Positions 27,455 through 36,433 are shown, counted from the stretch's first letter. The stretch: DNA of 64,000 bases from an uncultured Spirochaetaceae bacterium (GCA_944389025.1 CALXKU010000006.1:60425-124424); one strand, 5' to 3'. A program made the numbers and translations. Notes: generated by a model from the letters alone, not told the origin.

Positions 27455-28495
27455 ATGGCAAAGACAACTAATGAAAACACGGAAAGCAAGGCAAAGCTTG
27501 ATGCGCTTGAGGCGGCAAGACTGCAGATTGACAAGCAGTTTGGAAAGGGATCGCTAATGAAACTCGGAGACAGCCGTGAAAAGCTTGACATAGATGTCAT
27601 CCCGTCAGGAAGTCTGCTTCTTGACGAGGCGCTCGGAGTGGGAGGCTATCCTAAGGGAAGGATAATAGAGATATATGGACCTGAAAGCTCTGGTAAGACG
27701 ACTCTCGCCCTCCATGCGATTGCAGAAGCGCAGAAAAGCGGAGGAATTGCCGCATTCATAGATGCTGAGCATGCTCTTGATCCGACTTATGCTAAAAATC
27801 TTGGAGTAAACATCGATGAGCTCTGGATAAGCCAGCCCGATAACGGTGAGCAGGCATTGGAGATAACCGAGAGCCTTGTCAGAAGCGGTGCTGTTGATAT
27901 CATAGTCGTGGACTCCGTTGCGGCCCTCACACCTCAGGCGGAGATCGAGGGGGATATGGGAGACAGTCACATGGGACTCCAGGCCCGCCTTATGAGCCAA
28001 GCGCTAAGGAAGCTCACAGGTATACTCTCGAAATCGAACACCACGATAATCTTCATCAACCAGATAAGAATGAAGATCGGAGTCATGTTCGGCAATCCTG
28101 AGACGACAACGGGTGGAAATGCTTTGAAATTCTACGCATCTGTCAGAATGGATGTGAGAAAGGCTGAATCAATAGGTAAGAACAGCGATGAGATAAGCGG
28201 TAACAGGGTGAAAGTCAAGATCGTGAAAAACAAGGTCGCACCTCCGTTTAAAAAATGCGAGCTGGATCTCATGTTCGGAAGTGGTATCAGCTATGTCGGT
28301 TCCGTTCTTGATGCCGCTCTAAAATATGATCTCATAGAAAAAGCAGGAGCATGGTACAGCATGAATGGTGAGAAGATCGGGCAGGGCAGGGATAAGACGG
28401 TGGAGTTCCTAGAGAATAATCCTGAGATAGTTAAGGATCTCGATCAGAGGCTGAGGGCCATCATGTTCCCTAAAACTGAAGAGAATAGCAATTGA
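27455..28495 (+). CDS. recA: Recombinase RecA
   Basis: RecA forms filaments on single-stranded DNA, drives homologous recombination and triggers SOS responses. The 346 residues include Walker [10 protein letters not shown] near 72, the [11 protein letters not shown] segment, Walker [12 protein letters not shown]1/L2 loop regions ([37 protein letters not shown]) and [17 protein letters not shown] lies about 9 nt before the ATG. I saw no convincing LexA box in the short leader. Confidence 0.98.
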   Translation: MAKTTNENTESKAKLDALEAARLQIDKQFGKGSLMKLGDSREKLDIDVIPSGSLLLDEALGVGGYPKGRIIEIYGPESSGKTTLALHAIAEAQKSGGIAAFIDAEHALDPTYAKNLGVNIDELWISQPDNGEQALEITESLVRSGAVDIIVVDSVAALTPQAEIEGDMGDSHMGLQARLMSQALRKLTGILSKSNTTIIFINQIRMKIGVMFGNPETTTGGNALKFYASVRMDVRKAESIGKNSDEISGNRVKVKIVKNKVAPPFKKCELDLMFGSGISYVGSVLDAALKYDLIEKAGAWYSMNGEKIGQGRDKTVEFLENNPEIVKDLDQRLRAIMFPKTEENSN

Positions 28496-28506
28496 CAGGG
28501 CTTTTC

Positions 28507-28515
28507 TGATATAAT
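28507..28515 (+). promoter_or_regulatory. Extended -10 promoter of scpA, predicting a leaderless mRNA
   Basis: TGA-TATAAT, with a perfect -10 hexamer at 28510-28515, ends 7 nt before the scpA ATG at 28523. A TTGACA at 28492-28497 leaves only a 12-bp spacer, so it is probably not used as the -35. Confidence 0.6.
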
Positions 28516-28522
28516 ACGCCCT

Positions 28523-29452
28523 ATGCAGGAAAAAGAGATAAGAGAGGAGAAGGCGAAATGCGAGTTCACGACTGAGAAATTCTCAGGACCGATCGAACTT
28601 CTCCTCTTTCTCATTCAGGAGAACAAGGTTGACATCTACGACATTCCTATTGCGGAGATAACCGAGCAGTTCCTCTCATATATCAACCTGCACAGGGCCG
28701 AGATTGATGAGATTTCCGATTTCTATCATTTCGCCGCTGACCTGCTATACATAAAAAGCAAGATGCTCCTTCCTTATGATGTCGAGTTCGATGAGGAGTA
28801 TGAGGACCCGAGACAGGAGCTTGTTGAGAGGCTTCTGGAATATCAGAAATATAAGAAATACACAGACCTGCTCACAGGTAAAAACACCCCCGACAGATTT
28901 TATATTCCCAGAAAGGACAACCCCTTCATGCTCCCTTACGAAGATGAGGATCTTTTCAAGGATGTGACCCTCGAAAACCTTTTAATTACATACCGTTCTC
29001 TTCTTGAGAAGGTCGTTCCAGCAAAGGTTTTCAATATCTATGAGGAGGTCACTGTCAATGAGAAGATCGCTTACATGAATGAGCTGCTTGAAGAGCGTGA
29101 GATGATAAGTATAACCGATATAATAGTGCATCCGGATAACGCCCTTCATATAATCTGCTCTTTCATGGCCATCCTTGAAGCGACAAAGTGGAAGATGATA
29201 TATCTTAGACAGGAGGAGCCGTATGCCGATATCTACATATACCGCCGGCCTCCCGACTGGGATCCCGAGATGGTGGATGAATATGACAGAGAGCATGACA
29301 GGCTTCTAGAGGGAAGCCCAGAAGAGGAGATCAAGCCGGACTCATCAGGCTTCGTCGATGACAGCGATGATGAGGATGAGGAGGCGGATGAAGATATCTT
29401 CATCGGTGATGATGAGGAGATAGAACTGGAGGATGATGATGAAGATGAGTAA
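28523..29452 (+). CDS. scpA: Segregation and condensation protein A
   Basis: ScpA is the kleisin that bridges the Smc heads in the bacterial condensin complex; smc (49.2 kb) and scpB (adjacent) are also in this window. The 309-residue protein begins with the conserved KFSGPIELLLFLIQENKVDIYDIPI (about residues 19-43) and FYHFAADLLYIKSKMLLP near 68. After the C-terminal winged-helix region it has an unusually acidic tail of ~50 residues rich in Asp and Glu. The gene overlaps scpB by 14 bp. Confidence 0.95.
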   Translation: MQEKEIREEKAKCEFTTEKFSGPIELLLFLIQENKVDIYDIPIAEITEQFLSYINLHRAEIDEISDFYHFAADLLYIKSKMLLPYDVEFDEEYEDPRQELVERLLEYQKYKKYTDLLTGKNTPDRFYIPRKDNPFMLPYEDEDLFKDVTLENLLITYRSLLEKVVPAKVFNIYEEVTVNEKIAYMNELLEEREMISITDIIVHPDNALHIICSFMAILEATKWKMIYLRQEEPYADIYIYRRPPDWDPEMVDEYDREHDRLLEGSPEEEIKPDSSGFVDDSDDEDEEADEDIFIGDDEEIELEDDDEDE

Positions 29453-30023
29453 ATACACTATGAGCGATAATGCACGCATAGTCGAGGTCATCCTCTATGT
29501 CGAGAACGAAGCGGTTAGCAAAGCCAGGATTGCTGAACTTTCCGGGCTCTCGGAAAGTGAGGTTAGCGCGGCACTCAAGGAGCTTAAGGAACTATCCAGT
29601 GATCTGAACAGGGGGATGATGCTAACTGAGGAGGATGAGCAGTTTCTCTTCACACCTTGTCCGGATCTTTATGAGAGGCTAAGAAAGAGCTATGGCAGGA
29701 AGGTCGACAGAAGGCTAAGCAGAGCAGCTCTGGAGACCCTTGCAATTGTCGCATACGCACAGCCCATAACACGAAAGAAAATAGATAAGATCAGGGGTGT
29801 AAGCTCCGATACGATAGTAAGAATTCTAAGGGAGAGGGAATATATCAAGGTTTCAGGAAGGGATGACTCACCAGGGCATCCATGCCTTTATTCCACCACA
29901 AAGAAATTCCTTTATGAATTCAATCTCAAGCATATAACGGATCTTCCGAAGCTCAGCGAAATTGACAGGATTCGATTCGAGGAGGAGCCGGAGGAAAAAG
30001 AGAAGGAGAGTGAGGATGAATGA
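29439..30023 (+). CDS. scpB: Segregation and condensation protein B
   Basis: ScpB is the winged-helix partner of ScpA in the Smc complex. I chose the ATG at 29439 because GGAGG lies 6 nt upstream; several nearby in-frame ATGs are possible. The ~194-residue protein has the conserved RAALETLAIVAYAQPITRKKID stretch near residue 95 and RGVSSDTIVRILRE. The C-terminus is acidic. It overlaps scpA at the start and rluB at the end. Confidence 0.94.
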   Translation: MKMSKYTMSDNARIVEVILYVENEAVSKARIAELSGLSESEVSAALKELKELSSDLNRGMMLTEEDEQFLFTPCPDLYERLRKSYGRKVDRRLSRAALETLAIVAYAQPITRKKIDKIRGVSSDTIVRILREREYIKVSGRDDSPGHPCLYSTTKKFLYEFNLKHITDLPKLSEIDRIRFEEEPEEKEKESEDE

Positions 30024-30798
30024 TTTCCCGATGCGGCTTCAGGCCTATCTTGCAAAATGCGGCGTCGCATCCCGACGGGCAAGCGAGTGTCTCATAAGAG
30101 ATGGCAGGGTCATGGTAAACAACAGGCAGATTAGAGAGATGGGCTTCAAAGTGAATGAGGATGATGTTGTTCAGGTCGATGGAGAGACCGTCGAGATTTC
30201 TGAGAAGCTTTATTACATCGCACTCAACAAGCCAAAAGGATATGTCTGCACCAACTGGGATCCAAACGAGGACAGGTTCGCACGGGATCTCATCGCCATG
30301 AGGGATCGCGATCTCCTTTTCAATGTAGGAAGACTTGACAAGGAATCATCAGGGCTCATCCTCTTTACGAACGACGGGAAATTCGCTAACGCCATGATGC
30401 ATCCTCGCTACCAGGTTGAGAAGGAATACATCGTCAAAGTAGATAGGAACATAGAGATTGATGACCTTAACAAGGCTCTTGATGGAATCTACATCGACCT
30501 TCCGACTCCATACAGGATAAAGCGATATGATTTCATGCCCCGAACAAGACAGTATATCAGGATCACTCTTACCGAAGGTAAGAACCGTGAGATCAGAAAG
30601 ATCTTCTCATTCCTCGGCTACGATGTTAAGAGCCTCATAAGGATAAGGATAGGCTGCGTCGAGCTTGGGGAGATGGAAAGCGGGGAGTGGAGAAACCTCA
30701 GGAGTGAGGAGATATCGGGACTATTAAGTGGAAAAACCTCTCTTAAGAGGCAGAAAAGACAGCTGAAGACGAGGATCAAAGATGGTAATAGCAATTGA
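30016..30798 (+). CDS. rluB: Pseudouridine synthase of the RluB/RsuA family
   Basis: Enzymes of this family make pseudouridine in 23S (RluB) or 16S (RsuA) rRNA. The ATG at 30016 has AAGGAG 7 nt upstream. The 260-residue protein has an N-terminal S4 domain (MRLQAYLAKCGVASRRASE) and the catalytic GRLDKESSGLILFTNDG motif near 105. The later family segment EGKNREIRKIF lies near 190. Location beside scpB supports RluB, a common order. It overlaps cmk by 17 bp. Confidence 0.93.
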   Translation: MNDFPMRLQAYLAKCGVASRRASECLIRDGRVMVNNRQIREMGFKVNEDDVVQVDGETVEISEKLYYIALNKPKGYVCTNWDPNEDRFARDLIAMRDRDLLFNVGRLDKESSGLILFTNDGKFANAMMHPRYQVEKEYIVKVDRNIEIDDLNKALDGIYIDLPTPYRIKRYDFMPRTRQYIRITLTEGKNREIRKIFSFLGYDVKSLIRIRIGCVELGEMESGEWRNLRSEEISGLLSGKTSLKRQKRQLKTRIKDGNSN

Positions 30799-31411
30799 CG
30801 GACCCGCAGGAAGCGGAAAAAGCACGATAGCAAGAAAGATAGCCGAGGAGCTTGGTTTCTATTTTCTTAACACGGGATCTTTTTACAGGGCATACACTCT
30901 GGCACAGATTGAGAAAGGTCTTGACCCTCTTGATCAGGACAGTGTTCTTGAAACCGCGAAAAGCATAGTTCTTTCGGTTGAAAACGGAGATATACATGTT
31001 GACGGTGTGGATGTTGAGGATAAGCTTCACACCCCTCTTATCGATAAGTACTCATCTCCCGTATCCGCCGACCCAAGGCTCAGAGAGCATGTCAATGCAC
31101 AGGTCAGAGCGCTTGCAAAGGGAATGAACATCGTAACGGAAGGAAGAGATACCACTACCGTGATATTCCCTGATGCCGAATACAAGTTCTACTTTGACGC
31201 CTCCGCGGAAGTCAGAGCAAAAAGGAGATGTGCCGAGCATCCGGACGGGCCCGATTATGAGAGTGTGCTCAGTGAAATAAACAAAAGGGATGAGAGAGAT
31301 AAAAATAAGAAGGTCGGAGCGCTTAAAATTGCCGATGGAGCTGTATATATTGATACAACTTACTTGACCATCCAACAAGTTTGTGAGAAAGTGTTAGAGG
31401 CTATGAAATAA
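30782..31411 (+). CDS. cmk: Cytidylate kinase
   Basis: Cmk phosphorylates CMP and dCMP. The 209-residue protein starts with the P-loop AIDGPAGSGKSTIARKIAEE and continues with LNTGSFYRA, the family's substrate-binding region. TEGRDTTTVIFPDAEYKFYF matches the family segment G-R-D-x-x-T-x-V-x-P. The start is inside rluB, and cmk-rpsA is a widely conserved pair; rpsA begins 29 bp later. Confidence 0.95.
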   Translation: MVIAIDGPAGSGKSTIARKIAEELGFYFLNTGSFYRAYTLAQIEKGLDPLDQDSVLETAKSIVLSVENGDIHVDGVDVEDKLHTPLIDKYSSPVSADPRLREHVNAQVRALAKGMNIVTEGRDTTTVIFPDAEYKFYFDASAEVRAKRRCAEHPDGPDYESVLSEINKRDERDKNKKVGALKIADGAVYIDTTYLTIQQVCEKVLEAMK

Positions 31412-31440
31412 TAGCCAATTATTTGTATTAGGAGCAATCG

Positions 31441-33114
31441 ATGGAAAATGAAACTCAGATGACGCAGTACCTCAAGTCATTTGCTGGAATTGAAGACGGT
31501 CAGATCGTAACCGGAACTGTAGTACAGTTAAATAACGACTATGTACTTGTTGATGTTGGCTATAAGAGCGAAGGAAGAATTCCTGCTAACGAATTCATTG
31601 AACTTCCTCAGATTGGGGACAAAGTCAACGTGACTATCATCAAGAAAGAAGGAGCTGGCGGACAGGTTATCGTGTCAAAGAAGAGGGCGGAAGCAAAAGA
31701 GAAGGCTGAGACCCTTAAGAAGGCAGCAGAGGATAAGACCCCGGTTCTTGGAAAGTTCATTAAGGTCATCAAGGGTGGCTATGAGGTCGACCTTGGTGCT
31801 GACTATAAAGGTTTCTGCCCACTTAGCAAGGCAGATGTTTTCCGCGTAGAGGATCCGGAGTCCCTCGTTGGAAAGACTGATTACTTCATCATTGACAAGT
31901 TCCACGCAAGTGCGAAGATGAAGAGCGTAGTATCAAGAAAAGAGTATCTTGAGAAGAAGATTCAGGAGAACAAGGACAAGTTCTTCCAGACAGTACAGAT
32001 TGGAGATGTCGTAGAAGGTGAGGTAAAGAGCTTCACAAGTTTCGGCGCATTCATCGACCTTGGTGGATTCGACGGTCTTCTCCATATCAACGACATGAGC
32101 TGGGGACATGTCACAAGACCAAAGGATTATGTTAAGAAGGGACAGGTTATCCAGCTTCGTCTCATCAACATAGATCCGGAGACACAGAAGATCAATCTCT
32201 CACTTAAGCACATGGAAGCAGATCCATGGACGACATTCGAACAGCGCTATCAGGTTGGTGATGTTATTACAAAACCAATCACAAAGATCACAGCTTTCGG
32301 TGTCTTCATTGAGATTGAGCCTGGAATCGAGGGTCTTGCTCATGTTTCAGAGCTTTCATGGACAAAGAAGGTTACAAACCCGAAAGAGCTTTATAATATC
32401 GGAGATGTAGTAAACGCTCAGATTCTCGGCTATGACCTTGATAAGAAGAGGGTAAGCCTTGGTATCAAGCAGCTTCTCCCGAACCCATGGGATACTGTAG
32501 CTGAGGAGTTCCCTGTTGGAAAGGTATTCCAGGGTAAGGTTGCAAAGCTTACGAATGCAGGTGCTTATGTAGAACTCGGCAATGGAATTGATGGATTCCT
32601 TCATATCGAGGATGTTGCATGGAACAGAAAGTTCAATCACATGAACCAGTTCTGCAAGGCTGGTGACATGATTGATGTGATGGTGAGAAGTGTGGATCCT
32701 GAGAACAGACGTGTTCGCCTTACGGTTAAGGACATCTCTGGCAATCCATGGGACAACTTCAGAAAGAGCTATTCAAAGGGTTCTTCCGTAACAGGTACCA
32801 TCTCATCTGTTACTGACTTCGGAGTATTCGTAAAGCTTCCTGGAGATATTGAAGGTCTTGTAAGCAAGTTCAATCTTGGTAGCCCGGACGAGGAGTATTC
32901 TGATAAGCTTCTTGAATCCTACAAGGAGAAGATTGGCGAGCCTATCACAGTAACTGTTCTTGATGTAAATCCACAGACTCAGAAGATCAATCTTTCAGAG
33001 AAGGAGAGCATCAGGAAGAAGCAGGCTTCAGAGTATGCTCAGTACATGGAGAATAAGGAAGAGGATATCGATACTTATAACCCGTTTGCTGAAATCCTTA
33101 AGGATAAGAACTGA
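31441..33114 (+). CDS. rpsA: 30S ribosomal protein S1
   Basis: S1 binds mRNA at the ribosome. The 557-residue protein is a chain of S1 domains, each with a G-x-V-x-x-x-x-x-G-x-F-V-x-L-like core, for example VVEGEVKSFTSFGAFIDLGG, VFQGKVAKLTNAGAYVELG and VTGTISSVTDFGVFVKLPG; about six can be counted. AGGAG is placed 7 nt before the ATG. It follows cmk, a common pairing. Leaderless mRNAs proposed elsewhere in the window would not need S1-assisted binding in the usual way. Confidence 0.95.
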   Translation: MENETQMTQYLKSFAGIEDGQIVTGTVVQLNNDYVLVDVGYKSEGRIPANEFIELPQIGDKVNVTIIKKEGAGGQVIVSKKRAEAKEKAETLKKAAEDKTPVLGKFIKVIKGGYEVDLGADYKGFCPLSKADVFRVEDPESLVGKTDYFIIDKFHASAKMKSVVSRKEYLEKKIQENKDKFFQTVQIGDVVEGEVKSFTSFGAFIDLGGFDGLLHINDMSWGHVTRPKDYVKKGQVIQLRLINIDPETQKINLSLKHMEADPWTTFEQRYQVGDVITKPITKITAFGVFIEIEPGIEGLAHVSELSWTKKVTNPKELYNIGDVVNAQILGYDLDKKRVSLGIKQLLPNPWDTVAEEFPVGKVFQGKVAKLTNAGAYVELGNGIDGFLHIEDVAWNRKFNHMNQFCKAGDMIDVMVRSVDPENRRVRLTVKDISGNPWDNFRKSYSKGSSVTGTISSVTDFGVFVKLPGDIEGLVSKFNLGSPDEEYSDKLLESYKEKIGEPITVTVLDVNPQTQKINLSEKESIRKKQASEYAQYMENKEEDIDTYNPFAEILKDKN

Positions 33115-33138
33115 TTATCCTGTTTTAAGTTCATGGGG

Positions 33139-33158
33139 AAGGGGAAACTCTTCCCCTT
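33139..33158 (+). terminator. Hairpin after rpsA
   Basis: A perfect 8-bp stem AAGGGGAA / TTCCCCTT with a 4-nt loop. There is no clear T-run after it, so it may be an RNA-processing or partial termination site between rpsA and the next gene rather than a strong terminator. Confidence 0.45.
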
Positions 33159-33179
33159 ATGTTGAATAAGGAATATCTG

Positions 33180-33863
33180 ATGAAAAAAGATAAGGATGTA
33201 TCAAGGGTTGAGAAGCTTGCTGAAAAGCTTGATCTCTTTCTCAGCTCCAACAGGAAATTACTGATTGTTTTACTTGTTGTAATTGTTCTTGCTATAGTCG
33301 GAATCGTAGTTGGATTCAGCATCCATAACAGGAATGTAAGCAACAGCTATGATGCTCTTTATAATCTTGAGCAGAGTTATAACAATCTTCTCATGATAGA
33401 TGAGTCTACAGATGAATATCAGAGCGCCCTCTCTGCTTTCGAATCTGATACAGAGGCTTTCATCGCAGAAAACGATGTTAATAGATATCTTGGTGCTAAG
33501 GCGACAATGCTTCTTGCGGAAGTAAGATTCATGGAAGAGAACTGGAGTGAGGCATATGAGCTCTCTCTTGCAATCGCAGAATCTCATAGCGATGATTATA
33601 TGGGACCTCTATCTTATATCAATGCTGCAGTTGCTGCTGAAAACAACAATGATACAGATGAAGCTCTCAGACTTTACACATATGTATGGGATACTTATGG
33701 TGTAAGCTGTCCAGAAGCTCCTCAGGCTCTGTTCAATCAGGCCAGAATCGAATACCAGAACGGAAACGCAGAAATTGCACGTTCTATATTCGAGCAGCTG
33801 ACAAGTGAGTTCCCAAGCTCATACTACTCAGCAATAGCACGTTCCTGGCTTCTTACATATTAA
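33180..33863 (+). CDS. Membrane-anchored tetratricopeptide-like protein
   Basis: The ATG at 33180 has AAGGA 7 nt upstream. The 227-residue protein has a charged cytoplasmic N-terminus, one membrane segment (LLIVLLVVIVLAIVGIVVGF, about 30-49) and a long helical extracytoplasmic part. That part has TPR-like pairs such as EALRLYTYVWDTYG and QARIEYQNGNAEIARSIFEQL. The layout resembles YfgM-type proteins, which associate with envelope protein folding, but the similarity is general and the function is unknown. It may share transcripts with rpsA. Confidence 0.7.
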   Translation: MKKDKDVSRVEKLAEKLDLFLSSNRKLLIVLLVVIVLAIVGIVVGFSIHNRNVSNSYDALYNLEQSYNNLLMIDESTDEYQSALSAFESDTEAFIAENDVNRYLGAKATMLLAEVRFMEENWSEAYELSLAIAESHSDDYMGPLSYINAAVAAENNNDTDEALRLYTYVWDTYGVSCPEAPQALFNQARIEYQNGNAEIARSIFEQLTSEFPSSYYSAIARSWLLTY

Positions 33864-33898
33864 TTATTCTTTACTTTTATAATAGAGGAGGGGAAAGA

Positions 33899-34657
33899 AT
33901 GAAGAAAAGGCTAATACTTTCATCTTTTATTCTTTCCCTTTTTCTTTTACTCTTTTCGTGCGGAATTCCTAACTGGTTCTATCTTTCTTCCGGATCAATC
34001 TCTTTCAGAAACACTTCAGGAGGGACAACTGTTCGCATCGATTCGAATAAATACGATTTAAAGATTGAGTTCTATCTTCTCTATACGATAACTGATGCGT
34101 CTACTGAATCGGATCCGACTCTTTCTTCAGTATTAAGTGGACTAAGAAACGATTTCAGGAACCGTTACAGAATTAATGATGCAAATGCCAACAGGTTTTC
34201 CAGCTCCTCATCTCCCGTTTCTGCCTATACATCTAATCAGCTTAATTTCAACATGTATCCATTCAGAGTAATCGGCGCAGATTCAAGTATGAACTCTGGA
34301 GACTCTCCACTTTTCAGTTACGAAAAGATAAGAGGGGAAGGCGGGGAAACGAGCTTTAATATAAATTATACGCTGCTAGATTCAGATGGAAAAAGATATC
34401 TTGAAGTAACCATGACAGATGATAGCGGTAATTCTGAAAGCCATGTTCTTGGCCGCTATAACGGAGGAGAGTTGCTGACTGATGAATTCATATCAAGTGA
34501 TAATTCAAATGATCATACGCATGTTGAAGGCAATGATTATAGTATTTATCTTTATCCTGTGATATATATAAGCTCAAATACCGTATCTGATGTCGGATAT
34601 CCATACAATAACCTGATGATGGTATATACCTCCGATTGCATTTCTATCAATTTATAA
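33899..34657 (+). CDS. Predicted lipoprotein of unknown function
   Basis: A strong Shine-Dalgarno (GAGGAGGGGA) precedes the ATG. The 252-residue protein has a lipoprotein signal peptide ending in LLLFSC, with Cys 21 as the likely lipidated residue. The mature part is rich in Ser, Asn, Asp and Tyr, with alternating patterns that suggest beta structure. I recognise no family. It is followed by a candidate small RNA and an AT-rich island, and a second small lipoprotein lies at 36 kb. Confidence 0.8.
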   Translation: MKKRLILSSFILSLFLLLFSCGIPNWFYLSSGSISFRNTSGGTTVRIDSNKYDLKIEFYLLYTITDASTESDPTLSSVLSGLRNDFRNRYRINDANANRFSSSSSPVSAYTSNQLNFNMYPFRVIGADSSMNSGDSPLFSYEKIRGEGGETSFNINYTLLDSDGKRYLEVTMTDDSGNSESHVLGRYNGGELLTDEFISSDNSNDHTHVEGNDYSIYLYPVIYISSNTVSDVGYPYNNLMMVYTSDCISINL

Positions 34658-34743
34658 TCAACACAGCAAGTCTTATATTCTAAACATTATTTGTGATTAA
34701 AGATGAATATCCGCATATTGAACGTAAAATCTGCAAAATTTTC

Positions 34744-34772
34744 TTGACTTCAATATCAAAGTCGATTAACAA
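34744..34772 (+). promoter_or_regulatory. Candidate promoter of the small RNA at 34.8 kb
   Basis: TTGACT at 34744-34749 is followed after 17 bp by TAACAA (34767-34772). The -35 matches the consensus at 5 of 6 positions; the -10 is weak. Predicted start is near 34779. Confidence 0.4.
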
Positions 34773-34778
34773 TAATGT

Positions 34779-34930
34779 ATGGAATAAAGAGGCGTATTAA
34801 TTTCCTCTTTAGGAAAACGCTTCCATTCCGTGCTCTCAAGCGAAGAGTTATAACTTCGCTCATATCTTACCCTTAAAAGGGTACATTGCCTTAAGTGAGA
34901 GGAGCATAGCCAGCTCCTCTCGTTTTTTTT
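34779..34930 (+). ncRNA. Candidate structured small RNA of ~150 nt with intrinsic terminator
   Basis: No reading frame fits here, but several hairpins follow one another: TTTCCT/AGGAAA inside an outer GCGT/ACGC, a 7-bp AGCGAAG/CTTCGCT stem, TACCC/GGGTA, and a 9-bp terminator stem GAGAGGAGC/GCTCCTCTC (34897-34921) with a run of eight T. CTCTCA near 34832-34840 can also pair with TGAGAG of the terminator arm, so an alternative fold exists. Size and isolation suit a 6S-like or other regulatory RNA, but I cannot match it to a known family. No + strand gene starts within 1 kb, so a riboswitch leader is less likely. Confidence 0.6.
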
Positions 34931-35402
34931 AGCTTTGTAAGAGAATGGTAGAAGATAATACTAAATAGGGTAGGACATAGTCATAAATACTTATAATTTT
35001 ATCAATTATTGAATTATATAATTCATAACGTAATATAAAAAAATAAATACATCATACAATTAAAATCAAATTATTATTTATCTCAATTCATATATATACT
35101 CAATTTATTTAATATTTCAAAATAATAATTCATTCGCATTCTAAATATACACCAAATAAATAATTAGTTGCTTAAATAATAAAATCACATTTATTTTAAA
35201 TACGATAAATTAATATTTCTGATTTATTTAAAATGTCATCTTATATAATATGTCGTTATTTTTATTATTTTGAATTTATTTTATCTATGTTTTTATTTAT
35301 AATCCATATTATTATAGATAATGATTTAAATTTTATCCTGAATTTCAAGAATTTAAAAATTGTATATAATAAATATTCTGTCAACTCCAGCTATATAGTC
35401 GC
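34931..35402. other. Very AT-rich non-coding island
   Basis: About 470 bp composed almost wholly of A and T with short repeats of TTATTTA-type words. There is no open frame of note on either strand and no tRNA-like fold. It lies between the candidate small RNA and the 3' end of the phosphatase gene. It could be degraded DNA, a curved-DNA region or a protein-binding site; nothing in the sequence decides this. Confidence 0.7.
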
Positions 35403-35840
35403 TTAATAGCTATCAAGATGAAGTATGATATGAAGAGAAAGCATGAGGTCATCGTAAGTAGAGTCAAAATCATCTGTATACCATGGATCTGCAATATCCC
35501 TGTCCAGCATTGGATGAACCATCGAAAGATCCTCTTCCGGAAACATTCTCTTCAAATTTTTCATATTGTTTGAGTCCATGTAATAGATTTCATCAAACTC
35601 TCTAAGATCATTTTTAGTTATCTGTCTTGCATGATGCTTAATTACAGGCACATTCTCAGCCCTGAGCTTCCTCTGGGCAGGAGGATACATGAAATTTCCT
35701 ATTTCTTCACGGCTTGTTGCAGCGCTATCGAAATAAAAGAGTTCAGATAGCCTTTTTTTTTCGCATAAATGCTTTGCAATTGCTTCAGCCATCTGTGAGC
35801 GGCAGATATTACCATGACAGACAAAGAGAATTTTCCTCAT
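35403..35840 (-). CDS. Low-molecular-weight protein tyrosine phosphatase / arsenate reductase-like
   Basis: The 145-residue protein has the P-loop CHGNICRS (V-C-x-x-N-x-C-R-S type) near residue 9-16 and the acid-loop DPWYTDDF near 117, the two catalytic sites of the LMW-PTP family. These enzymes dephosphorylate tyrosine kinases of envelope polysaccharide synthesis or, in related groups, reduce arsenate. No kinase or capsule gene is adjacent, so the substrate is open. The gene stands alone beside an AT-rich island and appears to have a leaderless promoter. Confidence 0.92.
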   Translation of the reverse strand: MRKILFVCHGNICRSQMAEAIAKHLCEKKRLSELFYFDSAATSREEIGNFMYPPAQRKLRAENVPVIKHHARQITKNDLREFDEIYYMDSNNMKNLKRMFPEEDLSMVHPMLDRDIADPWYTDDFDSTYDDLMLSLHIILHLDSY

Positions 35841-35846
35841 AGCATT

Positions 35847-35875
35847 ATTATTTTTATAATTTTGTAACTTTACAA
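35847..35875 (-). promoter_or_regulatory. Promoter of the phosphatase gene, predicting a leaderless mRNA
   Basis: On the minus strand TTGTAA (35875-35870), a 17-bp spacer and AATAAT (35852-35847) end 6 nt before the ATG at 35840. No Shine-Dalgarno sequence is seen. Confidence 0.55.
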
Positions 35876-35982
35876 GTACATTTTCTGATTTTCTACCCCT
35901 CCCCTATCGTACATAAATGTACTTAATGTACACGATTCTGCACTTATAAATAGAAACGCTATAATTTTATGTTTTTCTATCT

Positions 35983-35988
35983 TATAAT
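35983..35988 (+). promoter_or_regulatory. -10 element before the small lipoprotein gene
   Basis: A perfect TATAAT ends 6 nt before the ATG at 35995, again predicting a leaderless transcript. A second TATAAT at 35960-35965 could start a longer leader, so the choice is not certain. Confidence 0.5.
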
Positions 35989-35994
35989 TTGCTT

Positions 35995-36414
35995 ATGAAA
36001 AGAATATTTCATCTCGCTTTTGCTATGTTTACGTTCTTTTTGCTTTCTTCCTGTTACATTTCCTGGGGAGAGATGGAAGAGCTTGAGATTCCATCCTGGC
36101 TTTGGAATGCATGGGACGTAAAGAGCCTAAGCATCATTTCTACAAATTACAGACTAGTAATAGATGAACAAAATATAGTTTCCATAAGCGAAAACGGTGA
36201 AGAAAATAACATAACAGAAGATTTCCTTTATTATGGAGGATATCAGGAAGAGAGAGATAATAGCTACATTCTTGAAATCTATTCAGAAAATGGAAGTAGA
36301 AGCAGATACGAGTTCGTTTTTATTTCCAAAAATGAAGTAAGAATGTTTCTCAACGAAAATTATGATTATTACATTCTTACTCCTGCATCCCCTGGTGATA
36401 CAAATACTTTATGA
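35995..36414 (+). CDS. Small predicted lipoprotein
   Basis: The 139-residue protein starts at the ATG at 35995 and has a short signal peptide ending in FLLSSC, so it is likely a lipoprotein. The mature part is acidic and Tyr/Asn-rich, with no family that I recognise. No ribosome-binding site is visible; a TATAAT lies 6 nt before the start. The mazG gene follows 19 bp later but seems to have its own promoter. Confidence 0.72.
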   Translation: MKRIFHLAFAMFTFFLLSSCYISWGEMEELEIPSWLWNAWDVKSLSIISTNYRLVIDEQNIVSISENGEENNITEDFLYYGGYQEERDNSYILEIYSENGSRSRYEFVFISKNEVRMFLNENYDYYILTPASPGDTNTL

Positions 36415-36418
36415 AAAG

Positions 36419-36427
36419 TGATATCTT
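36419..36427 (+). promoter_or_regulatory. Extended -10 promoter of mazG, predicting a leaderless mRNA
   Basis: TGA-TATCTT (hexamer 36422-36427) ends 6 nt before the mazG ATG at 36434. The -35 position (TACAAA) is weak, as tolerated by extended -10 promoters. Confidence 0.5.
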
Positions 36428-36433
36428 TCCTAT

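Noticed and set aside
28492..28515. TTGACA plus TATAAT before scpA as a classical promoter
   Set aside because: The spacer is only 12 bp. The extended -10 alone is the better reading.
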